A stretch of 64,000 bases of DNA from Conus ventricosus (GCA_018398815.1 CM031620.1:67234698-67298697), one strand, 5' to 3'. Positions 25,392 to 35,987 are shown, numbered from the stretch's first letter. The notes: a model not told the origin generated them from the letters alone. Numbers and translations are program-made.

Positions 25392-26033
25392 AGGCAGAGG
25401 AGAGAGAGAGGAGAGGGTCGAGAGAAAACGTGGTCTGGGAGATAGAAGAGACAGCTAAGTCTTAGCGTTGAAGACAAGCTGGAAGAGAAGAAAACTAAGT
25501 TTGAAGCCCAGAGGTGGGTGAAGACAGACAAACTGAAATTGAACCCAGAGGTGGGTTAAAGAGACGTCGAGATCCCAGAGACGACCACGAAGACCCAGTC
25601 CTGGAGCCAGTCAACCAATGGCGTCACCATCAAGCAGTGCTGAAGAAGACTTGAAGAAACTTGTTCAAGAACTGTGGTGTGGTGTGAAAGCGTGGTTGTG
25701 TGTGTGAAAACCTGGCCAGGTAAGAAGTCACTTTATTATAACCCGGGATTAGGAAGTATTGATCTTTTATGTGTTGATTTGTGCATCTGTGTAATTGGAT
25801 TTTTCATGTTTGATTATAAGTAGCATAGAATTGTATTTCTTGTGCTCAGTCGTGTTAGGAGAGAAACGAATGCGTGACATCCCATTCCCAGAGAGAGGCG
25901 AATGCTTGGTGTGCGCATGAGTGTGATATGCGTGTATGAGTGCAAAGATGACCTTGGTGTGTTAAGCCTGACTAATAATACATCAACTTAGTGCACTTAA
26001 GCAATACCATCACGATTTCCCCCGTCCTGGACA
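24672..26033 (+). mobile_element. Solo LTR with 5-bp target duplication
   Basis: A 1362-bp block starting TGTCAAGGGG and ending CCTGGACA, flanked on both sides by GATAT (24667-24671 and 26034-26038). A TATA box (CTATATAAAC) lies at about 25281-25290. A (GA)n tract lies at 25347-25420. No coding frame with a retroviral domain is present. Interruption of a tandem array at a clean 5-bp duplication makes the ends secure. The family (Gypsy, BEL or other) cannot be told from the LTR alone, and the strand is inferred from the TATA box. Confidence 0.82.
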
Positions 26034-26222
26034 GATATAATGAAATATACCGCAGCAAAATGCAGTGCAATGCAATACAACATGATATAATGAATATACC
26101 GCAGCAAAATGCAGTGCAATGCAATACAACATGATATAATGAAATATACCGCAGCAAAATGCAGTGCAATGAAATACAATATGATATAATGCAATTACCG
26201 CAGCAAAAATGCAGTGCAGTGC
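26034..26222 (+). repeat. 58-bp minisatellite, right part
   Basis: Three further units of the array seen at 24611-24671, each GATATAATG + AAATATACCGCAGCAAAATG + CAGTGCAATGCAATACAAC. Reading frames here on the minus strand (MHYIILYFIALH-type) follow the repeat and are not genes. Confidence 0.88.
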
Positions 26223-26234
26223 AATACAGCACAG

Positions 26235-26345
26235 AACAGTTCTGTACTTTGTGTTAATGTATAAATTTTATCAGATTGCATTCTACTGCTTTGTCCTTGT
26301 ATTGCATTATACGGTGTAACAATATCCATTGTATTGTGTTTTAAC
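26235..26345 (-). repeat. Inverted copy of the DIRS insertion site
   Basis: The reverse complement of this stretch matches the left flank of the DIRS-like element (about 17664-17757) and then, without a break, the right flank (from about 24372). It therefore looks like an unoccupied copy of the host repeat into which the element inserted. Confidence 0.72.
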
Positions 26346-26407
26346 GTGATGTATCATATTCGACTGAATTACATCGGTTGGAACTTCATTGTCTGAAGTT
26401 GTACTGT

Positions 26408-27180
26408 GCTAAGAGCCTTTCACCGCAGTGTTGCTAAGAGCCTTTCACTGCAGTGTTGCAACATAGTTGTTTTGTTTCCATCAGAAGGAGCTAAGAGCCT
26501 TTCACGCAGTGTTGCAACATAGTTGTTTGTTTTCCCATCAAAAGGAGCTAAAGAGTCTTTCACCGCAGTGTTGCTAAGAGCCTTTCACCACAGTGTTGCT
26601 ATAGAGCCTTTCACTGCAGTGTTGCTAAGAGCCTTTCACCGCAGTGTTGCTAAAAGCCTTTCACCGCAGTGTTGCTAAGAGCCTTTCACCGCAGTGTTGC
26701 TAAAAGCCTTTCACCGCAGTGTTGCTAAGAGCTTTCACCGCAGTGTTGCAACATAGTTTGCTTGTTTTTTTCCCATCAGGAGCTAAGAGCCTTTCACCGC
26801 AGTGTTGCAACATAAGTTTGTTTTCCCATCAGAAGGAGCTAAGAGCCTTTCACCGCAGTGTTGCAACATAAGTTTGTTTTCCCATCAGAAGGAGCTAAGA
26901 GCCTTTCACCGCAGTGTTGCAACATAGTTTGGTTTTCCCATCAGAAGGAGCAAAGAGCCTTTCAAACGCAGTGTTGCAACATAAGTTTGTTTTCCCATCA
27001 GAAGGAGCTAAGAGCCTTTCACCGCAGTGTTGCAACATAGTTTGTTTTTTTTCCCATCAGAAGGAGCTAAGAGCCTTTCACCGCAGTGTTGCAACATGGG
27101 TTTTTTTTTCACGTCAGAAGCAGCTAAGAGCCTTTCACCGCAGTGTTGCGACATAGTTTGTTTTCCATCGAAGGAGTTTG
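26408..27180 (+). repeat. Minisatellite with 27-bp and 57-bp units
   Basis: Every unit holds the core CTAAGAGCCTTTCACCGCAG followed by TGTTG. From 26408 to about 26740 the core is mostly in short units of about 27 bp. From about 26740 to 27180 most units carry an extra CAACATAGTTTGTTTTCCCA + TCAGAAGGAG and reach about 57 bp. About 19 cores in total. The open frames across it exist only because the unit lacks stops. Confidence 0.93.
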
Positions 27181-27555
27181 TGGGAAGGGCTGGAGAGCAG
27201 AATTTTAACCGTGAAAACTTTCAAGTCCTCTGGATAAACGCCGCACGCAACACCTGAGAACTTGATTACACAACACATCCGTTTTCGCTGTAACCCATAT
27301 AACTCGTATCCGGACTATCAATTCTATGACAGCCCGTTGAATTAAGAGAAAAGATAATGGCCCTAACATTATTTCGAATGTTGACTTGAGTAAGAGTATT
27401 ACTGAAAAACAAATTGCGCCGAAGATATGTTTCATGCGTAAGCCACAACGAACTCAAAACACAAGAAGAAACAAGACGCAAAGCATATAAAACGTACTCC
27501 CAGGTTATCCTGAATACGCGTGAGTTATTCCATAAAAAACCGTCTTGGGCTTGTA
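27181..27555. other. Spacer between two tandem arrays
   Basis: Unique-looking DNA with no recognised gene. The right end already has pieces of the next satellite (TTATTCCATAAAAAACCGTC at about 27527). Confidence 0.5.
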
Positions 27556-29160
27556 TAAACATTAGTAATGGCTATTCTGGTAAACATCGGCCATCATCTG
27601 TGACCTATAATGAACATACTTACAAATTTTCACAAAGATCATTCTGAGTATTTTCCATAAAGAAGAAAACCATTATGGGCCGTTAGTAACGGCTATAACG
27701 GTAAACTTAAACATCGGGCATCATCCGTGACCCATGATGAACATACTACAAATTTTCAGAAATATCGGTCACATACTTTTTAAGATATTCCAAACAAAAG
27801 AAGAACCGTTATGGGCCGTTTTTGCCGTTAGTAACGGCCTATAACGGTAAACTAAAACATCGGGCATCATCCGGGACCATAATGAACATACCTACAAATT
27901 TTCAGAAAGATCAGCCAAGTACTTTCTGAGATATTCCATAAAGGAAAAAAAAAACCGTTATGCGTAAACTAAAACGTTGGGCATTATCCGTCGCCTATAA
28001 TGAACATACCTACAAATGTTCAGAAAGATCGCCAAGTACTTTCTGAGATATTCCATAGAGAAGAAAAACCGTTATGGGGCAGTTATAGCCGTTAGTACCG
28101 GCTGTAACGGTAAACTGAAACATCGGGCATCATCCGTAACCCTAGTGAATATACCTGCTAATTTTCACAAAGATCAGCCAAGTACTTTCTGAGATATTCC
28201 ATGAAGAAGAAAAACCGTTTACAGGCCGTTACAGCGTTACTAACGGCTATAACGGTAAACTAAAACACCGGGTATCATTCGTGACCCATAATGAACATGC
28301 CTATAAATTTTCAGAAATATCGGCTAAGTACTTTCTGAGATATTCCATAAGAAGAAAAACCGTTACAGGCCGTTACAGTCGTTAGTAACGACTATAATGG
28401 TAAACGGGCATCATACATGACCCATAATGAAATACCTGCTAATTTTCACAAAGATCGGCCAAGTACTTTCTGAGATATTCCAAAGAAAAGCCGTTAGTAA
28501 CAGCTATAACGGGAAACTGAAACATCGGGCATCATCCATAACCCATAGTGAATACATCTGCTAATTTTCACAAAGATCGGCTAAGTACTTTCTGAGATAT
28601 TCGATAAAGAAAGAAAAACTGTTACAGGCCGTTACAGCCGTTAGTAACGGCTACAACGGTAAACTAAAACATTGGGCATCATCCGTGACCCATAATGAAC
28701 ATACTGCTAATTTTCACAAAGATCGGCCAAGTACTTTCTGAGATATTCCATGAAGAAGAAAAACCGTTACAGGCCATTACAGCCGTTAGTAACGGCTATA
28801 ACGGTACACTAAAAGACCGGGTATCATCCGTGACCCATAATGAACATACCCAAAAAAAAATTTCAGGAAGATCGGCTACGTACTTTCTGAGATATTCCAT
28901 AAAGAAGAAAAACCGTTACAGGCCGGCACAGTCGTTAGTAACGACTATAATGGTAAACGGCATCATCCATGACCCATAATGAACATACCTGCTAATTTTC
29001 ACAAAGATCGGCCAAGTATTTTCTGAGATATTCCATGAAGAAGAAAAAGCGTTACAGGCCGTTACAGCCGTTAGTAACGGCTATAACGGTAAAATAACAC
29101 ATCGGGCATCATCTTTGGCCCATAATGAACATACCTACAAATTTTCAGAAAGATCGGTCC
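27556..29160 (+). repeat. Satellite array, unit about 120-150 bp, palindromic core
   Basis: About eleven diverged units. Each reads, in order, a palindromic core (CCGTTAGTAACGG), TATAACGGTAAACTAAAACA, TCGGGCATCATCCGTGACCC, ATAATGAACATACC, AATTTTCAGAAAGATCGGCC and AAGTACTTTCTGAGATATTC, then AAGAAGAAAAACCGTTACAG. Spacing of the last landmark varies from about 118 to 150 bases because parts of units are missing. No coding capacity. Each unit carries several AACGG/CCGTT motifs. Confidence 0.93.
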
Positions 29161-29384
29161 TAAGTCTGGAGCGAGTGGAACACATTTTGACCACGGACGG
29201 ACACACACACAGACAGCATTTCTTCGTTCCCATTCTAAAGTACTCCCTGTTCTATAAGAACTGGGGAGTACAAAAAAGGACTGGCAGTAGGCTCCAACAC
29301 AGTAAAATGCAGGCACGGCAATCAATTACATGATAACGATAGCGACAGTAGGAATAAAACTTAACGCGCCTTTGCGCCGTATAT

Positions 29385-29385
<1 letters not shown>

Positions 29386-29425
<40 letters not shown>
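29386..29425. repeat. 40-base C homopolymer
   Basis: Pure C run with clean unique DNA on both sides. Confidence 0.95.
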
Positions 29426-29431
29426 TGAAGC

Positions 29432-29599
29432 TTATTCACACGCAATGTTCAACTTGTCAGCAGCTGTAAAAATGGGATTGTAAGTGTATCCATTCTCCAT
29501 GTATGCAAGGTCACGTTTTTTCTGTCCAAAGATGTAGAACTCATGCATACCAGTAACTACAGAAACACATGCTATCGTTCTCTCGTTCATGTGACATTC
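29432..29599 (-). CDS. Possible terminal exon of an unidentified host gene
   Basis: Read on the minus strand, a good acceptor (T-rich tract ending TTTATTGAAG) precedes an open stretch of about 55 codons that ends at a TAA (29432-29434). The translation contains ERTIACVSVVTGMHEF, FGQKKRDLAYMENGYTYN and FTAADKLNIACE. It has mixed, non-repetitive composition unlike the low-complexity frames around it. I do not recognise the family. Against it: no partner exon is identifiable in the window, the upstream sequence holds a short tandem duplication, and a 40-base C run starts seven bases after the stop. It could also be a fragment of a mobile element. Confidence 0.35.
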   Translation of the reverse strand, partial: ECHMNERTIACVSVVTGMHEFYIFGQKKRDLAYMENGYTYNPIFTAADKLNIACE

Positions 29600-29604
29600 T
29601 TCAA

Positions 29605-30230
29605 TAAATAATAAAATGAAAGGTGAAAACAGTCCCACAAGCGAGGAGGTCAGCAGTCCCACAAGCGAGGAGGTCGTTCATAGCGGCATACTAAAAAGAT
29701 GTCATATTCCTTGAGGACCAGTATCACGAAGAGGGAGCCCTTCACCTCACCCGGAGTGCGTTGTCTTGTCTTTGATTCCTTTTGTGCACCAATCAGTACA
29801 TGTCACTATTTGGGGTACACGGGTAGCGGCATGCAATTACGAAAGTTTATCATTCTATTCTCTCATTCTCTGGCTGGCCACGCACGTGACAAGGCGGCAG
29901 AACACAGGGTGCTCAGGACGGGTGCAAGCGACTGAACGCCAGTGCTACTCGTCTTGGGCCGAGAGAGCCCCGAGGGCCAGTTTAACCCCCGTACTCTACA
30001 CTGTTGGGCACGTGAGACTCTCCCATACAACCCCATGGGTAGAATGAAAAGAAGAATTCCAAGCGCTCTCCTGACACAAAAGAACTCCAAACCATCTTTT
30101 GGACACCATCCTACCCAAAAAACGTTTCTCCATCATCGTCATGTATGCTCAACGGCGTGCCCCATTCTCTTGCAGCAGTCAACAAAGCCCGTATTCACTG
30201 TTAATGATGCTTGACATGGATGGCACCCTT
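29605..30230. other. Unassigned, includes 23-bp tandem duplication
   Basis: CAGTCCCACAAGCGAGGAGG occurs twice in a row at about 29630-29675. The remainder has overlapping open frames on both strands without any recognised domain. Confidence 0.5.
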
Positions 30231-30381
30231 AGATATGTATCGCCCAGTTTTGGTCTTTTTTTTTAAAAAATATCGTAGTTTTTAGCAATCTAAACCGTCA
30301 TTTTTGTAGTTAATTATGTACACGTGATGTTGATTGCTCCCGTCATTTTCAATACATACATTTTTTTTCCACATTCTTACA

Positions 30382-30573
30382 GTCATGTGTGGGACCTGTG
30401 GTGTGTGGTGGTGTGTGGTGTGCGTGTGCGTGTGCCTCGATGTGACCGACTCACTGAAACCGATTCCACAGGCATGCTGTTTTTATGGTTCGGGGGTAAC
30501 TTACCACGGTTACCAACCAACCGTAAGGAAAGGAGAAAACTGTCCATCCATCGACTGTATGGTTTTGTGACTC
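30382..30573 (+). CDS. Possible Cys-rich exon, vague vWFC-like pattern
   Basis: A strong acceptor-like tract (T8CCACATTCTTACAG, ending at about 30381) opens an in-frame stretch ending near GATTTTGTGA-type sequence at 30570. The second half contains CCFYGSGVTYHGYQP then ENCPSIDC, a C-x3-G-x2-Y-x2-G...C-x4-C spacing reminiscent of single von Willebrand C domains. The first half is Cys/Val-rich because it runs along a GT-rich stretch, so the real exon might instead begin at a second AG near 30470. No donor site is convincing. Very tentative. Confidence 0.2.
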
Positions 30574-30719
30574 GCTGTCGAGTGACTGTGGGATGTGGGT
30601 TTTGTGTGGGTGGTGTGGTGTGCTCGGTTTTATCGTGTATTTTTGACTGTCTGCAGTTCATAACTCTGCTCGTTTGCGTCTCACACGCTCCCCGACCCAC
30701 TCGGTCCCGGTGTAACACC

Positions 30720-31004
30720 CGTTCTTACCCCCCCTGGAACTTTCCTCGGGTAAGTCTGGGCTAGCCTGCTTTTACCCCCGGGGTTCATTCTAGGACTAGC
30801 TAGAACTTCCCCCCCCCCCCCCCCCCCCCCTCTAGTTGGAATTACCCCGCGGGGGGTAATTTTGGCTAGCCTGGATTTCCCCCCCCCCCCCCCCAAAAAG
30901 GATCATTAGGACATTTAAAAATTTCCTGCACCCCCACCCCACCCTTAACAGAAAAGGGTTATTCGGGGGTTTTTCCTTGGGCCTTTTCCCCCCCCCCCCA
31001 AAAA

Positions 31005-31079
<75 letters not shown>

Positions 31080-32989
31080 ACCACACACACCCTGGTTCAC
31101 TAACAGATACGTTTTAACATTTCTCGCGCTACTTACTGAGGGGTTAAATTTTCGGGTGTGTGGTACCCCCAGGGGGGGGAAAAAAAACGGCTACGGGCCA
31201 ATGTGACCAAGTCCCAAATTTGGACCAGCTTTTGCAAAATTCGTTGTGACCACGGCGTTGTGCCAAGTACCTTTGTTTTTCATCCTGGTTTCCCTCTTTA
31301 ATATTTTACAGCTATTTAGCCTTTGAGACCTGGCCCTTAGTTTGTAAATCGATGATAGTGGTCGGGCCACTGCCCCCTTCATTAGACGAAATGGGATTTT
31401 AACTTTTTCAACACCCTTAGTGTTTCCTGAGGCTTGTTACCTTGTAAAGTAGATTATTGGGGCATCCACTGATACTACTTATGCAAAATCATTTCACTGC
31501 AAATTACTCTCCCGATCCCTTGACCTTGTACAATGCAGACGATGGGGGCGGGCAGGGGGGCCCCCCGGGTCCCACTATACTAAACAGATATTTCGAATTT
31601 TTTAAATTTTTATCATGTCTCGGAGTGTCACTGACCATTGGTCACTTAATGTATATAAAATTTTTTTAATATTTTTTCAACAATTTGGTCTTTGAGGCCT
31701 TTTACCTGTACAATGTAATACTGGGGGGGGGGGGGGGGCGTTCCCCCTAGGGGGTAATTCCCCTATTCCGGAAAGACCCCCGGGGGGGAAAAGAGGCTAG
31801 CCCCGACTTACCCCGGGTAGTTCCGGGGGGGGGGGGGGGGAAAGGGCGTTCACCGGGGGGAGTTTTCTGCACGCCCGGGTTTGACGAGGCCAAAGGGCCG
31901 TTATCGTTTTTCTGGGTGACCAGGTTGATTGACAGTGGGCCCGCGTTATGTAAAAAGTGAAGTTTTAAATTTACCGGACGTCCTCGCAGCCTTATTTTTT
32001 TCGGGAACGGGGATCACAAAAACCCTCATGCGAGGACATAAATTCAAAAGACTCAAAGTCCTAACTGTAAACAGCACTTATACACCCAAAACATGGCACC
32101 CTTTTTCTTGTTTTTTGTTATGGGCGATATTTAAAATTTTTTTTTGTGTTGACAGCTCTGTGCGAGACGTGTGTGTTGGTGGTGGGGGGGGGGGGGGGGT
32201 ATCATCTAGAAGAGAAATAAACGATTTCTTTGTACGATTTAATGTGATAACTTTTAAATACTTAGGGAAAGATTTTTTGCATAAAAGGGAATTTTTTTAT
32301 ATTAAAAAAAGAAATTTTTTATGACAAGCGCAATGTACAAGTTTTTCTTTATAAAAAGGAATTTCAAAGTTTTACTATAAACAGGTACGGCTTTTAAAAA
32401 CCTGTCAAAGGTACTGCCTGTACGTTTTTTGGGGGAAATTTGGGATATAGTAAATTTAACGCTAACGGAAAACTTCAGCTAAATTTTTTTAAAACATTTT
32501 TTCATTTAAATCGTTCTAAACCCCCAAAACAAACGATTATGGAAAACTAGGAAATATCCTTTCAATCAAGATATGCACGAATGAAAAATTCTGGTCAACA
32601 TTACTTTCTCCCCAAACAAATAAATATTCATCAGTTTATAAAGTTTTATATGATTTGACAGAGTCGGGTTTTACTCTAGGTGGTTGAGGGGGATAAGGGA
32701 TATCCCGAAAAAACAACAATATAGACTGTTTTGGGAGACACCAAATTTTTTGTCTGTTCACAGCTTTGTAAAATGTTCGAATTCATTAAAATATTTTCAT
32801 AAGGCATGGAAAATTTCTTTTTAATCTGTAATAAGTGTTTTTTTTACAGAATTCTAAAACAAAATTTTGCCGGCAAATAATTGAAAGTTGCCGGAGTCTT
32901 TTATACACACTTTTAAACGGTTCGCTGGTAATCATTAACCATGATAAAAATTTGGGGACGATTTGAAATACCCACGATGAAACCGGGAT
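30720..32989. other. Low-quality contig end with poly-C and poly-G tracts
   Basis: C runs at 30809-30830 (22) and 31007-31079 (73), and G runs near 31723-31737, 31826-31840 and 32185-32198. The sequence between them has the smeared look of the damaged copies. No gene can be supported here. Confidence 0.75.
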
Positions 32990-33989
32990 NNNNNNNNNNN
33001 NNNNNNNNNNNNNNNNNNNNNNNNNNNNNNNNNNNNNNNNNNNNNNNNNNNNNNNNNNNNNNNNNNNNNNNNNNNNNNNNNNNNNNNNNNNNNNNNNNNN
33101 NNNNNNNNNNNNNNNNNNNNNNNNNNNNNNNNNNNNNNNNNNNNNNNNNNNNNNNNNNNNNNNNNNNNNNNNNNNNNNNNNNNNNNNNNNNNNNNNNNNN
33201 NNNNNNNNNNNNNNNNNNNNNNNNNNNNNNNNNNNNNNNNNNNNNNNNNNNNNNNNNNNNNNNNNNNNNNNNNNNNNNNNNNNNNNNNNNNNNNNNNNNN
33301 NNNNNNNNNNNNNNNNNNNNNNNNNNNNNNNNNNNNNNNNNNNNNNNNNNNNNNNNNNNNNNNNNNNNNNNNNNNNNNNNNNNNNNNNNNNNNNNNNNNN
33401 NNNNNNNNNNNNNNNNNNNNNNNNNNNNNNNNNNNNNNNNNNNNNNNNNNNNNNNNNNNNNNNNNNNNNNNNNNNNNNNNNNNNNNNNNNNNNNNNNNNN
33501 NNNNNNNNNNNNNNNNNNNNNNNNNNNNNNNNNNNNNNNNNNNNNNNNNNNNNNNNNNNNNNNNNNNNNNNNNNNNNNNNNNNNNNNNNNNNNNNNNNNN
33601 NNNNNNNNNNNNNNNNNNNNNNNNNNNNNNNNNNNNNNNNNNNNNNNNNNNNNNNNNNNNNNNNNNNNNNNNNNNNNNNNNNNNNNNNNNNNNNNNNNNN
33701 NNNNNNNNNNNNNNNNNNNNNNNNNNNNNNNNNNNNNNNNNNNNNNNNNNNNNNNNNNNNNNNNNNNNNNNNNNNNNNNNNNNNNNNNNNNNNNNNNNNN
33801 NNNNNNNNNNNNNNNNNNNNNNNNNNNNNNNNNNNNNNNNNNNNNNNNNNNNNNNNNNNNNNNNNNNNNNNNNNNNNNNNNNNNNNNNNNNNNNNNNNNN
33901 NNNNNNNNNNNNNNNNNNNNNNNNNNNNNNNNNNNNNNNNNNNNNNNNNNNNNNNNNNNNNNNNNNNNNNNNNNNNNNNNNNNNNNNNN
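32990..33989. other. Scaffold gap, exactly 1000 N
   Basis: Placeholder gap of round length between two contigs. Apparent open frames across it are meaningless. Confidence 0.99.
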
Positions 33990-34490
33990 GGTTTCCAAAA
34001 TTAGTTAAAAGTTTAATCTAGAAATTTTTGATTTATAAAAAATTCTGGATTGGTTCTGATGGTAGGAGGGCTATTTTAATGCTTTAGCCTTCTCTGGAAC
34101 AATTATATGTTTAGTAAATTGCGGTCCGATGAAGAGAGAGAACGTCATAACAAGGCATGGAAGATTTACCCAAAGGCAAGAGACGCTTATGAAAAGACGA
34201 ATTTTTCACTTAGACTTTATTAATAAAAAGTTAAGAGACAGAGACATGCGACACACATTTACAGACTTTGATGGCGCAATGAAGAGTTTTACTTAGTGAC
34301 GGGAAAGAATTTCTAACATCGCCGCCGCCAGAACTGTCTGACTTTTATGAACATCTGGGGAACAGAAGACTGCAGAGATAGCTTTTATTGCAGTTGCATG
34401 ACCTCAGTCTATCTTGTTGCCCCACTTTCTTGTGTAAAATAAACGCATTTAAATATAAAACAAAATATATTTTTCCCCCCTAAAGGGTTT
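33990..34490 (+). pseudogene. Broken coding stretch upstream of the Polinton integrase
   Basis: Partly smeared. Segments such as TFTDFDGAMKSF and EFLTSPPPELSDFYEHLG can be read on the plus strand across one stop. They may be the end of a Polinton gene or an N-terminal part of the integrase. I cannot name it. Confidence 0.35.
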
Positions 34491-34499
34491 TGGGAAAAG

Positions 34500-35400
34500 G
34501 GAAAAGATGCCATTGAAAAACTGAGTAAAGCACTAGAGTGTTGAATCAGATGCAAAAGACTGGCTTTCAAAAAAAAGAAATTTGGCAAATATATTTCCCT
34601 GCCCCCAAAAGAATAATAAGGCCTAGATTTGTTAACTCAGTTCCAAATGACACCCACAGATGGACTTGCGAATCTTCAACATGTCAAGTTAGAAGAAAAA
34701 AGTTTAAGTATGCTCTGACAGTTGTTGACTTTCCCTTCAAGATCAAAGACACTGAACCTTTAACGGATAAAAGCTCAACTGCTGTGGTGTGGCTTTACAA
34801 CAAAATACATGCGAGGTCCATTAAAGTATCCTGGGATGATTAAAGTTGATGATGGAAAAGAGTTTAAAGGTTCTGTAAACCACTTTTTTTAAAACACCAT
34901 GTTACAGTTAAAGAGGGTTCCCAGGCAACCATTGATCGAAAAGCCTTATAGAAAATTTTTAATAAGATCTAGCTGAACGCCTGTTTACCTATCAATATCA
35001 CAGGAATTGGATAGAGAACGCAAAAAACAGAATGGGTTAGGAGGCTGCCAGCAGTCTTACGTGTCATAAACAATGACCAGTAAACGCGATCAAATTAAAC
35101 AAAATTAGCATTACTGAAGATGTGCAGGGTAAATCAAAAACTCTTGCCATTTGGACAAAAAGTAGATACTTGTATGCTCCTGGAGAGGCAGAAGGCGAGT
35201 TAAAATTAAGACCCACTGATCCTATATGGAGCGTAGATGTATATGAAGTTGAAAGAATTATGAAAACCCACCCCTCCCGATATTTTTTAAAGAGAGACTC
35301 TCTCTTCTGGCGGTGCTACTACGTCTAAAAGGCCTGCCCCTAAAAATCTTTTTGTTCGTGAAGATTGCAAGTTGTCCCACCAAACACAGTGAGTTAACAA
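34500..35400 (+). pseudogene. Polinton (Maverick) DDE integrase, frameshifted
   Basis: The enzyme inserts the Polinton genome into host DNA. The readable frame at 34538-34843 holds RPRFVNSVPNDTHRW and KYALTVVDF (first catalytic Asp) followed by EPLTDKSSTAVV. After a frame change come VDDGKEFKG (second Asp) near 34850-34870 and pieces of the region that should hold the Glu. The C-terminal part, 35122-35328, has LAIWTKSRYLYAPGEAEGE and DPIWSVDVYEVERI, the tail typical of Polinton/retroviral-like integrases. At least four indels break it, and the local sequence is of poor quality, so decay and read error cannot be separated. It lies at the left side of the Polinton, transcribed toward the capsid block. 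Confidence 0.82.
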
Positions 35401-35479
35401 TAAAAATAGTTTTTTATTTTTGTTAAACTTATTTTTTGGCCTATTTTGGGTTTAACTGATCATGTGTTTGTTTTTCAAT

Positions 35480-35987
35480 GCTCTGTTTAATTGCATCAGT
35501 GTCTACCTGTCGCAAGTAAACGTCTTTCTCCACTCCTTTTGAAGTTCAATTTTTTGGGTCATCTATAATCCCAACATCGCCATAAGCTTATCAAATTCTT
35601 CGTCTGTAATGTTTTCATCCTGTAATGATTTGCTTATTTTTAAATTCTTAATGAACAAAGTTTTTGCTGATGTAGGGCTACAATGGCAGTGTGCTTTTGT
35701 AATTTAGGACTTAATTTTTTTAAAACAGCACTTACAATCATAGACAGGGCGCCTAAACCTAAACCAAGACCCCTAATGCTAAAGAGACTGGCGCCCCAAC
35801 CCCAGTGGCCCTAAAACAGCAACACCAGACCCAGCACTTACGCTAGCTACAGCTGAGGAGCCGTAATAACATAAAAAGAGTATTTAAGCTTTAGAATATT
35901 TCTTTCGGGCAGCCCTATCCTATGCAAGTCGCTTTTTATTTCCTTTTGAGTCCAGTTATTTGCTTTACCTAAAATGTTGAACAGCAT
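35480..35987 (-). pseudogene. Polinton-associated Gly-rich hydrophobic protein, broken
   Basis: The start codon at 35985-35987 opens a frame with NWTQKEIKSDLHRIGLPERN that runs to a stop at 35847. Beyond it, in shifted frames, are a glycine-rich hydrophobic stretch (GLGLGLGALSMIVSAVLKKL, about 35690-35780), likely a membrane segment, and a polar tail. The upstream reading frame overlaps its start. I know of similar Gly-rich membrane proteins in invertebrate Polintons but can give no function. Confidence 0.5.

Noticed and set aside
25972..26232. Minus-strand frames with repeated Tyr/Ile/His/Cys peptides
   Set aside because: Translation of the 58-bp minisatellite.
26408..27180. Regular repeats with spacers, considered as a CRISPR array
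   Set aside because: Spacer parts are repeated too (the 30-bp extension is the same in each long unit), no cas gene is near, and the DNA is clearly eukaryotic. A plain minisatellite.
26858..27257. Repeat-protein ORFs (CCNIVWFSHQKE-type)
   Set aside because: Open only because the 57-bp unit is a multiple of three and has no stop. Frame breaks occur at unit length changes.
32913..34008. Open frames of 355 and 361 codons
   Set aside because: They consist almost wholly of unknown residues across the 1000-N gap.
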